DNA from: Sphingobacterium thalpophilum
Lineage (GTDB): Bacteria; Bacteroidota; Bacteroidia; Chitinophagales; Chitinophagaceae
DNA: 32,308 nt
Assembly (NCBI GenBank): GCA_945871875.1
Contig: CAMBYC010000022.1
Location: 1-32,308, forward strand
Reading direction: 5' to 3'
In this document: piece after piece, positions 16,140 through 26,177 of the stretch
How the letters are laid out: every line of letters starts with the position of its first letter
How positions within the stretch are numbered: the stretch's first letter is position 1
The notes under the pieces: generated by a model
Databases searched by the model: none
Told to the model about the DNA's origin: nothing
Seen by the model: only the letters and a program-made list of their open reading frames with translations
Translations under genes and position numbers: made by a program

Positions 16140-18957
16140 TGCTCAAATGCATACTTCTCTCCTTATACAACTGCCTAAAATAAGGATCTCTCAAATCTTT
16201 GATAAATCGAATGGCTTCTCCAGTTGATTTCATCTCTGGACCTAACTCTTTGTTTACTCCAGGGAACTTATCAAAACTGAAAACTGGTTCTTTTATGGCG
16301 AACCCTGTTAGTTTTTTCTCATACTCAAAATCAGTGAGCTTGTGTGTGCCCATCATAATTTTTGTTGCAATATTTAAATATGGTATTTGATATGCCTTGG
16401 CTATAAATGGCGTTGTTCTTGATGCTCTTGGATTTGCTTCTATCACATATACATTGGTGTTTTTTATCGCAAACTGTATATTGATTAATCCCTTTATGTT
16501 TAATGCTCTTGCAATCTTTTCTGCGTAATATTCCATAGTGGTAACTTCCATCGGACTCAAATTAAACGCCGGCAGCAAAGCATGTGAATCTCCACTATGA
16601 ATGCCCGCCGGTTCTATATGTTCCATCACGCCCATTACATGGAAATTCTCTCCGTCAAAAATACCGTCTATCTCCGCTTCTTGACATCTATCCAAGAAAT
16701 GATCTATCAATATTTTATTATCTGGCAAATGTTTTAATAAACTTACTACTGCCGATTCTAATTCATCATCGTTTATTACAATACGCATTCTTTGTCCGCC
16801 CAATACATAAGATGGACGAACCAAAACTGGGTAACCTACAGATTTTGCTACTTCTATGGCTTCATCTACCGTATAAGCAGTTCCGTAGTTTGGATATGGA
16901 ATGCTTAATTCTTTCAACATATCACTGAATCTGCCGCGATCTTCGGCTATATCCATATTGTCGAAAGATGTTCCAATTATCTTGATGCCTTTGTTGTGTA
17001 GTTTTTCTGCTAATTTTAGGGCTGTTTGTCCACCCAATTGAACAATTACACCTTCAGGTTTTTCGTGTTCTACAATTTCCCAAAGATTTTCCCAAAACAC
17101 TGGTTCAAAATACAATTTATCTGCAATGTCAAAATCTGTGGAAACGGTTTCTGGATTACAATTCACCATTATAGCTTCATAACCTGCTTCTTTAATAGCC
17201 AATAACCCATGAACACAACAATAATCAAATTCAATACCCTGACCAATTCTATTTGGCCCAGAACCTAGAACAATTATTTTTTTCTTTTCGGAAACGATAC
17301 TTTCGTTTTGTCCGCCATTTTCAAATGTGCTATAGAAATAAGGGGTTTTGGCTTCAAATTCTGCAGCACAAGTATCTACCATTTTAAATACCCTTGTAAT
17401 TCCAGCAGCTTTTCTTTTTTCGTAAAGAGTGTCTGCCGTTCCATCTCTCATAATCAAACAAATCTGTTCGTCAGAAAAACCATGTTGTTTGGCTTTTTTG
17501 ATCAAATTGGTTGGAATGGTTTCTAATTTATAACGTGCTATTTCTTTTTCAATAACACAAATCTTCTCTATTTCATATATAAACCAGCGGTCAATTAGAG
17601 TTGCTTGTACAATGGTTTTTACACTAATGCCCATCATTAAGGCATCTTTGATTCTAAAAATCCTGTCCCACTTTGGCACTTTCAGGTATTCAACAATTTC
17701 TTCTGCATGCATCATGCTTTTGCCGTAATAACCCAAACCAACAGCATTGTTTTCTAAACTTTGACAAGCTTTTTGCAAAGCCTCGGTAAAGCTTCTTCCA
17801 ATTGCCATTACTTCACCAACTGATTTCATTTGCAATCCGAGGGTATCGTCTGCACCTTTAAATTTATCAAAATTCCAGCGAGGTAGTTTTACAATCACAT
17901 AATCTAATGCCGGTTCAAAATATGCAGAGGTTGTTTGGGTAATCTGATTGCTCAATTCATCCAATGAAAACCCAAGTGCTAGTTTTGCAGCAATTTTAGC
18001 AATTGGGTATCCTGTGGCTTTTGATGCCAACGCTGAAGATCGACTAACCCTTGGATTAATTTCAATGGCAATAATTTCTTCAGTTTCGGGATTTAATGCA
18101 AATTGTACATTACATCCACCAGCAAAATTTCCTAAATCGCGCATCATTCTAATTGCTGTATTGCGCATCAATTGAAAAGCTGTATCGCTTAACGTCATCG
18201 CCGGTGCCACCGTAATGGAATCTCCAGTGTGCACGCCCATTGGATCAAAATTCTCAACTGTACATATAATTACTACATTGTCATTGGCATCTCTTAACAA
18301 TTCCAACTCAAATTCTTTCCAGCCTAAAACAGCTTTCTCAACCAATACTTCGTGAATTGGGGAAGCTGCCAAACCTCTTTTTAAAGCTTCATCTAAATCT
18401 TTCTTACCGTGAACAAATCCACCACCCGTTCCTCCAAGTGTAAATGATGGTCTAATAACCAATGGAAATCCAATTTCTTGTGCAAATTCTTTTCCTTCTA
18501 ACCAAGAATTTGCAGTGCGTGCTGGGGCAACCTGAATATCCATCGCAATCATCCATTGCCTAAACTTTTCACGATCTTCAGCTTTATCAATTGCTTTGAT
18601 GTCTACCCCAATCAATCTTACCCCATATTTTTCCCAAATGCCTAATTCGTCAGCTTCTTTGGCAAGATTCAACGCAGTTTGTCCACCCATAGTTGGCAAA
18701 ACTGCATCTATTTGATTTTCTTCTAATATTTGTTCTATCGATTCTACTTTCAAAGGCAGCAAATACACCTTATCTGCCATCATAGGATCGGTCATTATAG
18801 TAGCTGGATTGCTGTTTATCAATATCACTTTTACGCCTTCTTCACGTAAACTCCTCGCAGCCTGTGTACCAGAATAATCAAATTCACAAGCTTGTCCTAT
18901 AATAATTGGACCCGAACCGATAATCAATACTGATTGGATAGATTTGTCTTGTGGCAT
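16135..18957 (-). CDS. carB: Carbamoyl-phosphate synthase large subunit, 940 aa, without the C-terminal MGS-like domain
   Basis: MPQDKSIQSVLIIGSGPIIIGQACEFDYSGTQAARSLREEG; duplicated ATP-grasp halves; second half KIIVLGSGPNRIGQGIEFDYCCVHG. Confidence 0.97.
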   Translation of the reverse strand: MPQDKSIQSVLIIGSGPIIIGQACEFDYSGTQAARSLREEGVKVILINSNPATIMTDPMMADKVYLLPLKVESIEQILEENQIDAVLPTMGGQTALNLAKEADELGIWEKYGVRLIGVDIKAIDKAEDREKFRQWMIAMDIQVAPARTANSWLEGKEFAQEIGFPLVIRPSFTLGGTGGGFVHGKKDLDEALKRGLAASPIHEVLVEKAVLGWKEFELELLRDANDNVVIICTVENFDPMGVHTGDSITVAPAMTLSDTAFQLMRNTAIRMMRDLGNFAGGCNVQFALNPETEEIIAIEINPRVSRSSALASKATGYPIAKIAAKLALGFSLDELSNQITQTTSAYFEPALDYVIVKLPRWNFDKFKGADDTLGLQMKSVGEVMAIGRSFTEALQKACQSLENNAVGLGYYGKSMMHAEEIVEYLKVPKWDRIFRIKDALMMGISVKTIVQATLIDRWFIYEIEKICVIEKEIARYKLETIPTNLIKKAKQHGFSDEQICLIMRDGTADTLYEKRKAAGITRVFKMVDTCAAEFEAKTPYFYSTFENGGQNESIVSEKKKIIVLGSGPNRIGQGIEFDYCCVHGLLAIKEAGYEAIMVNCNPETVSTDFDIADKLYFEPVFWENLWEIVEHEKPEGVIVQLGGQTALKLAEKLHNKGIKIIGTSFDNMDIAEDRGRFSDMLKELSIPYPNYGTAYTVDEAIEVAKSVGYPVLVRPSYVLGGQRMRIVINDDELESAVVSLLKHLPDNKILIDHFLDRCQEAEIDGIFDGENFHVMGVMEHIEPAGIHSGDSHALLPAFNLSPMEVTTMEYYAEKIARALNIKGLINIQFAIKNTNVYVIEANPRASRTTPFIAKAYQIPYLNIATKIMMGTHKLTDFEYEKKLTGFAIKEPVFSFDKFPGVNKELGPEMKSTGEAIRFIKDLRDPYFRQLYKERSMHLSK

Positions 18958-19020
18958 GTGTATTTAATTAAGACTTTAATAAAAAATAGACTTTGCCTTT
19001 GATGGCTTTTTTTTCGGCGG

Positions 19021-19049
19021 CAAAGGTAAGGGAATATAAAGTTTTTCAA
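19021..19049 (-). promoter_or_regulatory. Bacteroidota-type promoter for carB: TTG-N18-TACCTTTG
   Basis: Minus strand: TTG (19049-19047), 18 nt, TACCTTTG (19028-19021), about 64 bp upstream of the carB ATG; fits the TTG/TAnnTTTG consensus. Confidence 0.6.
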
Positions 19050-19131
19050 TCAGTTTTAAGCTGTCATTGTACCTTAGTTGCATAAATAATTGTTTATTTT
19101 TCTGTATGTTTTTTTAAACCATAATTTATAA

Positions 19132-20817
19132 ATGAAGATTTCATTTTTTTTCTTGTTGATAATGATTGCTTTAAGCGGTGTTGCTCAAGTAAGTGAGGTA
19201 AAATTTGACACAAACTATTTTCGTTACCCATTGGATGGGGTTCCAAAGCTTAATTCAAATTTTGGTGAAATCAGACCTAACCATTTCCACATGGGTTTGG
19301 ATCTTAGTACGGGTGGCAAAGAAAACCTTCCAATTTATGCAGTTGCAGATGGATATGTTGGCAGAATCAAAATTGAAGAGGGTGGTTTTGGAAACGCTAT
19401 ATATATTTATCACCCTAATGGAACTTCTAGTTTGTACGCCCATCTTAATTTCTTTGCAAACCCAATAAGCCAATATGTTAAATTACAACAATATAAACTG
19501 GAATCTTGGTCGGTTGATTTGAAGCTTCCTTCAACTTTAATTCCAGTAAAAAAAGGTGATTTTATAGGCTATAGTGGCAATACGGGTGCATCTGAAGGTC
19601 CGCATGTTCATTTTGAAATAAGAAATGCTAAAACCGATGCTTGTTTTAATCCTTTATTGTTTGGATTTGGCATTAAGGATCTTTTAAATCCAATAGTTTA
19701 TAAACTTGCTGTGTATGATGCCAATTACAGTATATATGAACAAACGCCGATATTTGTTCCAATAATAGTATCAAAGAAAGGGTTAACTGCGAGTTATTTT
19801 AAAATTCAATCAGATAAAATTAGAATTGGAGTGATGGCTTCAGACTTGATATCTGGCTTTACCCGAAAATTTGGCATTTTTCAAACTGCATTGTTTGAAA
19901 ACGAAAAAACAATTGCTGGCTTTAAGTTGCAAGCCATCAGTTATGAAAAAACCCGTTATTTAAATGCACATGTGGATGTGCGAACGCTAAAAAGTGGAAA
20001 GGGTGCGTTTCAATCGCTTTTGACAAGTCCATCGGATAAATCTGGAATTTATACTACAGGATTGAATTCAATTGTATTTCCAGACAATCTTTTACGCAAT
20101 TTTAAATTGATTGTTTCAGATGTTGCAGGAAATAAAAAAGAGGTATTATTACAGCTTCAACGTTCATCTTCTCAATTAAAGAAATATTTTGTCAACAAGC
20201 AAAATGAAATGGTACCAAATGCAATAAATGTTTTTGAAACAACAGATTTGGAATTGTATTTGCCTGAAAATTGTTTATACGATACCATTCATTTTCAATA
20301 CAAATCAGTTCCCAATTCAATTGATGGGTCTTTTTCTAATAATCATATTTTGCATACCCCCACAGTGCTCTTGCAAGATAGTTTCACGGTTAGGATGAAA
20401 GCAAATAAAGCAATTCCAACTGGTTTAGAAAACAATATGGTTATGTTGATGAATATACCTGGGAAGCAGATTGCTCAAAAAGCAGTTTTAGCAAATGGAA
20501 TGTTTACATCTAAATTCAGAGATTTTGGCACTTGTTATTTGATGTTAGACAATATACCACCAGTGGTTTCAGGAATAATGAACAACGCCAATTTGTCAAG
20601 TGCTTCGCAGATTAATATTTTTGTTACAGACAATTATAAGAAAATTAAGTATTTCAGGGCAGAATTAGACGGCAAATTTTTGATGTTTAGCCAAAGGGGC
20701 AATAGATTTACTTATAATTTTGATGAAAATTGTGGAACTGGTGAACACATCCTAACCATAATTGTTAAAGATCTAGTAGAAAATACAACCGTAGAATCTG
20801 TTCACTTTAAAAGATAA
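19132..20817 (+). CDS. M23 family (LytM-like) metallopeptidase, secreted
   Basis: Signal peptide; FRYPLDGVPKLNSNFGEIRPNHFHMGLDLSTGG...YAVADGYVGRI...SLYAHL...GPHVHFEIR. Confidence 0.92.
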   Translation: MKISFFFLLIMIALSGVAQVSEVKFDTNYFRYPLDGVPKLNSNFGEIRPNHFHMGLDLSTGGKENLPIYAVADGYVGRIKIEEGGFGNAIYIYHPNGTSSLYAHLNFFANPISQYVKLQQYKLESWSVDLKLPSTLIPVKKGDFIGYSGNTGASEGPHVHFEIRNAKTDACFNPLLFGFGIKDLLNPIVYKLAVYDANYSIYEQTPIFVPIIVSKKGLTASYFKIQSDKIRIGVMASDLISGFTRKFGIFQTALFENEKTIAGFKLQAISYEKTRYLNAHVDVRTLKSGKGAFQSLLTSPSDKSGIYTTGLNSIVFPDNLLRNFKLIVSDVAGNKKEVLLQLQRSSSQLKKYFVNKQNEMVPNAINVFETTDLELYLPENCLYDTIHFQYKSVPNSIDGSFSNNHILHTPTVLLQDSFTVRMKANKAIPTGLENNMVMLMNIPGKQIAQKAVLANGMFTSKFRDFGTCYLMLDNIPPVVSGIMNNANLSSASQINIFVTDNYKKIKYFRAELDGKFLMFSQRGNRFTYNFDENCGTGEHILTIIVKDLVENTTVESVHFKR

Positions 20818-20828
20818 AAAATTACAAT

Positions 20829-21287
20829 ATGTTAGCAGTTGGTGAAAAAGCTCCTTCATTCAGTGGTTTAGACCAAAAAGGTATAGAAAAATCGCTTGAA
20901 GCTTATGCAGGTAAAAAGTTTGTTGTATTTTTTTATCCGGAGGATGATACCCCAACCTGCACAAAACAAGCCTGTAATTTGCGCGACAATTACCAATTGT
21001 TAAAAGACAATGGTTTTGAGGTTATAGGAGTTAGTCCAGACGAAGTAGCAAAACATGCAAAATACCAAGTGAAATACGAATTACCCTTCACATTAATAGC
21101 AGATCCAGAAAAAAAGATAATTGAAGCTTTCGGGGTTTGGGGCGAAAAAAACATGTATGGAAAAAAATATATGGGTTTACTGCGTACAACATTTGTAATC
21201 GATGAAAGCGGAACAATAATAGCGGTAATCAAAAAGCCAAGGGTTACAGAACATGCGGAGCAGATTTTGAAGGTAAGTATTAAGTAG
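20829..21287 (+). CDS. bcp: Thioredoxin-dependent thiol peroxidase (Bcp-type peroxiredoxin)
   Basis: MLAVGEKAPSFSGLDQKG; FFYPEDDTPTCTKQACNLRDNY; GVSPDEVAKHAKYQVKYELPFTLIADP. Confidence 0.95.
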   Translation: MLAVGEKAPSFSGLDQKGIEKSLEAYAGKKFVVFFYPEDDTPTCTKQACNLRDNYQLLKDNGFEVIGVSPDEVAKHAKYQVKYELPFTLIADPEKKIIEAFGVWGEKNMYGKKYMGLLRTTFVIDESGTIIAVIKKPRVTEHAEQILKVSIK

Positions 21288-21315
21288 TAAGTAGAATCTA
21301 CTACCCCCTGATTCC

Positions 21316-21342
21316 TAATTATTAATTCCTAATTAATAATTA
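21316..21342. repeat. Perfect AT-only inverted repeat between convergent bcp and birA, overlapping the birA stop
   Basis: TAATTATTAATT (21316-21327) CCT AATTAATAATTA (21331-21342), 12-bp perfect arms; birA stop at 21333-21335. Confidence 0.85.
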
Positions 21343-22070
21343 ATATAGTTTTCTCCATGGTTTAAAAACTCCGCTTCGGTGCTAAATACCTCCATTTGAC
21401 CATTGGCTGAAACACCTTTAATGGTTGCAGAAAAAACACGATTGTCTTTTTTGATGGTAACGACTTGTTCTTTTTTATACAATTTATTATTGTAATATTC
21501 CAAAACAGAAAGTTTACCTGTGTAAAGCTGGTTCCATCGAACTTGTAAACATTGAAACAAATTATTTAGCTGTTCCAAAAGATCAAATGTTTTTCCGGTA
21601 ATCTGCTTTAATGAAACAGGATTAGGTAAAATGGGGTCAAATTTTACTTCATTAATGTTAATTCCTATACCAATTACACAACGTTTCCAAGTTTGACCAG
21701 CAAATATGTTTTCAATTAATATTCCCCCTGCCTTTCTGTCACGCCAATAAATATCATTTGGCCATTTTATGCTTGTTTCTTCACCAGCTAGAGAACTAAA
21801 AAAATCGTAACAACCTGCAGCAATTGCTGCATTTCCTAAAAATATATCATTGATACTTAGGTTTTCAGGCTTTAATACAATTGAAACCATTATGTTTTGT
21901 CCAGCCTCACTCATCCATTTTTTACCTCTTTGTCCTTTGCCAGCAGTTTGTTCAAAAGTGAAATATGCTTGTCCATTTTTAGCCAAACCGTCAGTAACTT
22001 CTTGCATGGCATAAATGTTGGTACTATCAATGCTTGATAAGATTATGAGAGGTTTACCAATGTTAACCAT
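21333..22070 (-). CDS. birA: Biotin--[acetyl-CoA-carboxylase] ligase
   Basis: SIDSTNIYAMQ; TFEQTAGKGQRGKKWMSEAGQNIMVSIVLKP; IKWPNDIYWRDRKAGGILIEN; GIGININE. Confidence 0.92.
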   Translation of the reverse strand: MVNIGKPLIILSSIDSTNIYAMQEVTDGLAKNGQAYFTFEQTAGKGQRGKKWMSEAGQNIMVSIVLKPENLSINDIFLGNAAIAAGCYDFFSSLAGEETSIKWPNDIYWRDRKAGGILIENIFAGQTWKRCVIGIGININEVKFDPILPNPVSLKQITGKTFDLLEQLNNLFQCLQVRWNQLYTGKLSVLEYYNNKLYKKEQVVTIKKDNRVFSATIKGVSANGQMEVFSTEAEFLNHGENYINY

Positions 22071-22174
22071 ATAATTTAGTAATAATTGATTAATTTTACA
22101 TGGAATTTATTATTATATTGTTTATAATCAGAAATTCTTATCAAAGCTTAGGTTAAAAAAATAAAATTATACAT

Positions 22175-22621
22175 TTGACAGAAGTACAATCAGTTAAAAC
22201 ACCGAGTAAAAAATCATCTCGGTTAACCAAAAGTAGTAAAATTTTAAAAGTTATCATTCAAGCAATTAAGGACAAAAAAGGTGAAAATATTGTTTCACTA
22301 GATTTGCGTCAAATTCCGGAAGCTGTTGCTGATTTCTTTATTATTTGTGAAGGTAGTGTAAATGTGCAGGTTAAAGCCATTGCAGATTATGTTGAGTACA
22401 AAGTGAAAGAAGAATGTGGTGAATCATCTTACAAACAAGAAGGATATCAATCTTTAGAGTGGGTTTTGGTTGATTATGTAAACGTTGTAGTACACGTTTT
22501 TCAAAGAGAACCTCGTAAGTTTTACCAATTAGAAGAGATGTGGAGCGATAGTGTTAGAGAAGAACATATTGATGAGCCGCCTCCAGCACGCAATTCGGAA
22601 TCAAAGAAACTAGTAAAATAA
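22175..22621 (+). CDS. rsfS: Ribosome silencing factor (TTG start in track)
   Basis: [48 protein letters not shown]...[37 protein letters not shown]. Confidence 0.94.
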   Translation: MTEVQSVKTPSKKSSRLTKSSKILKVIIQAIKDKKGENIVSLDLRQIPEAVADFFIICEGSVNVQVKAIADYVEYKVKEECGESSYKQEGYQSLEWVLVDYVNVVVHVFQREPRKFYQLEEMWSDSVREEHIDEPPPARNSESKKLVK

Positions 22622-22655
22622 CTTTTTCAATTTTAAATACAGCACCGTAGAGCTC

Positions 22656-24752
22656 ATGTCAAAAGAACAAAATAAACCTAAACCTACTAAAGGTTCTGAT
22701 AACCAGGAAGATAAAAGTGGAATTAAAAATGGGCCTAAATTCAGTATTACATGGATTTATGCTGTAGTTGCGATTTTTATTCTAGGATATCAACTTGTGA
22801 GGGGTGTTACACCCGAGGCAAAAGAAATCAGCGAACTGCAATTTAGACGCGACATGTTGTTGAACAACGACGTGGAAAAGATTGAGCCTGTAATGAATAA
22901 AAACATTGTTAGGATTTATATTAAAAAAGAAAGCCTTAACAAAGATTATTACAAAAAATTATTAGGCGACAAATGGATACTGATTTCAAAAACCCAAGAA
23001 TTTCCTCATTTTGAATTCCAGTACTCTAAAGTTGATGATTACCAAAATACATTGGTAGATTACTTCAAAGCCAATCCACAAATAAATGAGGTACCAATAA
23101 ACCCAGTTTCTGAACCTGAATGGTTTGGTCCATTGGTAAATTTGTTGTTGCCATTGTTGATGTTTGGTCTCTTGTTTGTAGTAATGATGCGTAAAATGGG
23201 CGGCGGTGGAGCTCCAGGCGGCGGCGGACCAGGTGGTATTTTCAATATCGGAAAATCAAAAGCTCAATTGTTTGATAAAGGAACCAAAGTAAATATCACT
23301 TTCCAAGATGTTGCAGGTTTAGACGAAGCAAAGCAAGAAGTAATGGAAATTGTAGATTTCCTCAAGCATCCAAAGAAATATACTGCATTAGGGGGTAAAA
23401 TTCCTAAAGGTGCGTTATTGGTTGGCCCTCCAGGAACTGGTAAAACACTTTTGGCTAAAGCAATGGCTGGAGAAGCACAAGTTCCTTTTTTCTCACTTTC
23501 AGGTTCTGACTTTGTTGAATTGTTTGTGGGTGTAGGAGCCAGCAGGGTGCGTGATTTGTTTAAACAAGCTCGTGAAAAAGCTCCTTGTATCATCTTTATA
23601 GATGAAATTGATGCAATCGGTAGGGCAAGAGGTAAAAATATGATGATGAGCAACGATGAGCGTGAAAATACACTCAACCAATTGCTTGTTGAAATGGACG
23701 GTTTCGGTGGCGATAGCGGTATCATTATCCTTGCAGCAACCAATAGACCAGATGTTTTGGATAGTGCATTGTTACGTCCAGGTCGTTTTGACAGACAAAT
23801 TAGCATCGACAAACCAGATGTTGTTGGCCGTGAAGCTATTTTCCTCGTTCACTTAGGAATAATAAAGAAATCTGACAAACTTGATGTGCATAGACTTGCC
23901 GAATTAACACCTGGATTTGCTGGTGCTGATATCGCCAACGTTTGTAATGAAGCTGCTTTAATTGCAGCAAGAAAAGGCAAAACTGAAGTAGAAATGGATG
24001 ATTTTCAAGATGCTATCGACCGTGTAATTGGTGGATTGGAAAAGAAAAACAAAATCATTTCTCCAGAAGAAAAGAAAATAATCGCCTACCATGAAGCTGG
24101 TCACGCAGTTTGCGGTTGGTTTTTAGAACACGCTTATCCTCTTTTGAAAGTAACCATCGTTCCTAGGGGTGTTGCAGCACTTGGATATGCACAATATTCT
24201 CCAAAAGAACAATACCTCTACGATACTGAACAGTTAATGGATCAAATGTGTATGACTTTGGGCGGACGGGCAAGTGAAGATATTTTCTTCGGAAAAGTAT
24301 CTACCGGTGCTCAAAACGACTTACAGCAGATTACCAAAATGGCTTACAGCATGATTACCGTTTATGGTATGAACGACAAAATCGGTAACGTAAGTTTCTA
24401 TGATCCTACACAAGAAAATACCTTCACCAAACCTTACAGTGAAGAAACTGGCAAAATGATTGATAACGAAGTGAGATTGCTTATTGAAAAAGCTTATCAT
24501 CGTACAAAAGCTTTGTTAGAATCAAAACGCAAAGAGGTTGATGATTTGGCTCACGCTTTGCTAGACAAAGAAGTTTTACACCAACAAGATGTTGAATTGA
24601 TTATCGGTAAAAGACCTTACGAAGAAAAGAAAATGTTGTTAGACGAAGTTGTAAAAGTAGTAACAACAAATGAACCCGTTGTTCCTCCAGCTGAACCCGT
24701 AGTTCCTCCAACTGAACCTGTTGTTCCTCCAACTGAAATCTCTGAAGCATAA
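22656..24752 (+). CDS. ftsH: ATP-dependent zinc metalloprotease FtsH
   Basis: Walker [12 protein letters not shown] region [27 protein letters not shown] zinc site. Confidence 0.98.
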   Translation: MSKEQNKPKPTKGSDNQEDKSGIKNGPKFSITWIYAVVAIFILGYQLVRGVTPEAKEISELQFRRDMLLNNDVEKIEPVMNKNIVRIYIKKESLNKDYYKKLLGDKWILISKTQEFPHFEFQYSKVDDYQNTLVDYFKANPQINEVPINPVSEPEWFGPLVNLLLPLLMFGLLFVVMMRKMGGGGAPGGGGPGGIFNIGKSKAQLFDKGTKVNITFQDVAGLDEAKQEVMEIVDFLKHPKKYTALGGKIPKGALLVGPPGTGKTLLAKAMAGEAQVPFFSLSGSDFVELFVGVGASRVRDLFKQAREKAPCIIFIDEIDAIGRARGKNMMMSNDERENTLNQLLVEMDGFGGDSGIIILAATNRPDVLDSALLRPGRFDRQISIDKPDVVGREAIFLVHLGIIKKSDKLDVHRLAELTPGFAGADIANVCNEAALIAARKGKTEVEMDDFQDAIDRVIGGLEKKNKIISPEEKKIIAYHEAGHAVCGWFLEHAYPLLKVTIVPRGVAALGYAQYSPKEQYLYDTEQLMDQMCMTLGGRASEDIFFGKVSTGAQNDLQQITKMAYSMITVYGMNDKIGNVSFYDPTQENTFTKPYSEETGKMIDNEVRLLIEKAYHRTKALLESKRKEVDDLAHALLDKEVLHQQDVELIIGKRPYEEKKMLLDEVVKVVTTNEPVVPPAEPVVPPTEPVVPPTEISEA
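24672..24737 (+). repeat. 21-bp x3 in-frame repeat encoding EPVVPP(A/T) at the FtsH C-terminus
   Basis: gaacccgttgttcctccagct / gaacccgtagttcctccaact / gaacctgttgttcctccaact. Confidence 0.9.
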
Positions 24753-24763
24753 AATAATTTCTT

Positions 24764-25396
24764 ATGCAATCAACCGCAAAAGAAAATATACTTAGAAAAA
24801 TAAAAAAGGCACTGGAAATTCCAGTGCCTTTACCTTTTCCTGAATTAAATGCCATAAACACAATTTATCCATTCCCTTCTGATGATTTAAAAACCATTTT
24901 TACAACAGTTTTTACCAGTTTATTGGGGAAATTGCAATGGTTTGAGCATGAAGAAAATATGGTTCAACAGTTTTTATTAATGGCAGAAGCTCAGGGTTGG
25001 AAGGAAATTTACTGTGCAGAACCTCAACTGCGTGATATTTTTATAACCTATGGATTTTCAAGTTTCAGTGAAAAAAACATTGCTGATGTTGACGTTTCTA
25101 TCACATCTTGTGAAGCACTTGTTGCCCGAACTGGAACCATTTTGCTGAGTTCCAAATTGCCCGAAGGAAGAACGGCTTCAGTTTATGCACCCGTCCATGT
25201 TTGTGTGGCATTTACTCATCAAGTGGTTTATGACAATAGCGATGCTATTTTAATGATGCAAAACAAGTATCCAACACAACTTCCCACATTGTTGTGCTTT
25301 GCAACCGGACCCAGCAGAACTGCTGATATTGAAAAAACATTGGTTGTAGGGGTGCATGGACCAAAAGAAGTTTTTTGCTTAATAATTGACAAGTAA
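24764..25396 (+). CDS. lutC: LutC/YkgG-like LUD domain protein
   Basis: AKENILRKIKKALEIPVPLPFPE; DVSITSCEALVARTGTILLSS; VHVCVAFTHQVVYDNSDAI; CFATGPSRTADIEKTLVVGVHGPKEVFCLIID. Confidence 0.92.
   Translation: MQSTAKENILRKIKKALEIPVPLPFPELNAINTIYPFPSDDLKTIFTTVFTSLLGKLQWFEHEENMVQQFLLMAEAQGWKEIYCAEPQLRDIFITYGFSSFSEKNIADVDVSITSCEALVARTGTILLSSKLPEGRTASVYAPVHVCVAFTHQVVYDNSDAILMMQNKYPTQLPTLLCFATGPSRTADIEKTLVVGVHGPKEVFCLIIDK
24805..24831. terminator. Strong palindrome within lutC coding region, terminator-like (canonical on minus strand, weaker on plus)
   Basis: AAAGGCACTGGAA-A-TTCCAGTGCCTTT perfect 13-nt arms; minus-strand downstream TTTTTTATTTTT; plus-strand downstream TTTACCTTTTCC. Confidence 0.6.
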
Positions 25397-25418
25397 ATTT
25401 GTATTTCATTAGCCCACT

Positions 25419-26177
25419 ATGCATATAAATTCCGGAAAAAAAATATATTTCTTATCAGATTTTCACCTTGGAGTTCCTAACCACCAATCAAGTTTGGAAA
25501 GAGAAAAAAAGATTGTACGCTTCTTGGATTTGGCTAAACAAGATGCTGCGATGATTTTTATTGTTGGCGATTTGTTTGACTTCTGGTTTGAGTATAAAAA
25601 GGTTGTGCCAAAGGGCTTTGTACGAATTCTAGGAAAGCTTGCAGAAATTACTGACAGTGGAATACCAATTGAGTTTTTTGTTGGCAACCACGATATGTGG
25701 ATGAATGGCTATTTTGAAAATGAACTCAATATTCCTGTACATTATGAACATAAAACCTATCATTTCAATAATAAAACCTTTTTAGTTGGACATGGTGATG
25801 GTTTAGGTCCCGGAGATCATGGTTACAAATTGCTTAAAAAGATTTTTAGAAACCCTATTTGTAAGAAATTGTTCGGAATGATACCCCCTGTATTGGGAAT
25901 TGGCTTGGCAAACTATTCTAGCCAAGGTAGTAGGTCTATGACTGGTAATAGCGATGAAATATTTTTGGGTGAAGATAAAGAGTGGTTGATTCAATTTTGC
26001 AGAGAAGAATTAATGACTAACCCAATTGATTATTTTATTTTTGGTCACCGGCATCTTGCATTGGATTATCCTTTAAATGAGAAAAGTCGTTACATCAATT
26101 TAGGCGATTGGATTAAATATTATAGTTATGCAGTTTTTGATGGAAATGAACTTACTTTAAACTATTTCAAAGAATGA
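25419..26177 (+). CDS. lpxH: UDP-2,3-diacylglucosamine diphosphatase
   Basis: FLSDFHLGVPNHQSSLEREKKIVRFLD; VGDLFDFWFEY; GNHDMWMNGYFENEL; GHGDGLGPGDHGYKLLKKIFRNP; FGHRHLALDYPL. Confidence 0.93.
   Translation: MHINSGKKIYFLSDFHLGVPNHQSSLEREKKIVRFLDLAKQDAAMIFIVGDLFDFWFEYKKVVPKGFVRILGKLAEITDSGIPIEFFVGNHDMWMNGYFENELNIPVHYEHKTYHFNNKTFLVGHGDGLGPGDHGYKLLKKIFRNPICKKLFGMIPPVLGIGLANYSSQGSRSMTGNSDEIFLGEDKEWLIQFCREELMTNPIDYFIFGHRHLALDYPLNEKSRYINLGDWIKYYSYAVFDGNELTLNYFKE

Noticed and set aside
23264-23812. 182-aa minus-strand ORF opposite ftsH
   Set aside because: Lies entirely over the conserved AAA+ domain of ftsH; composition is typical of a shadow ORF.
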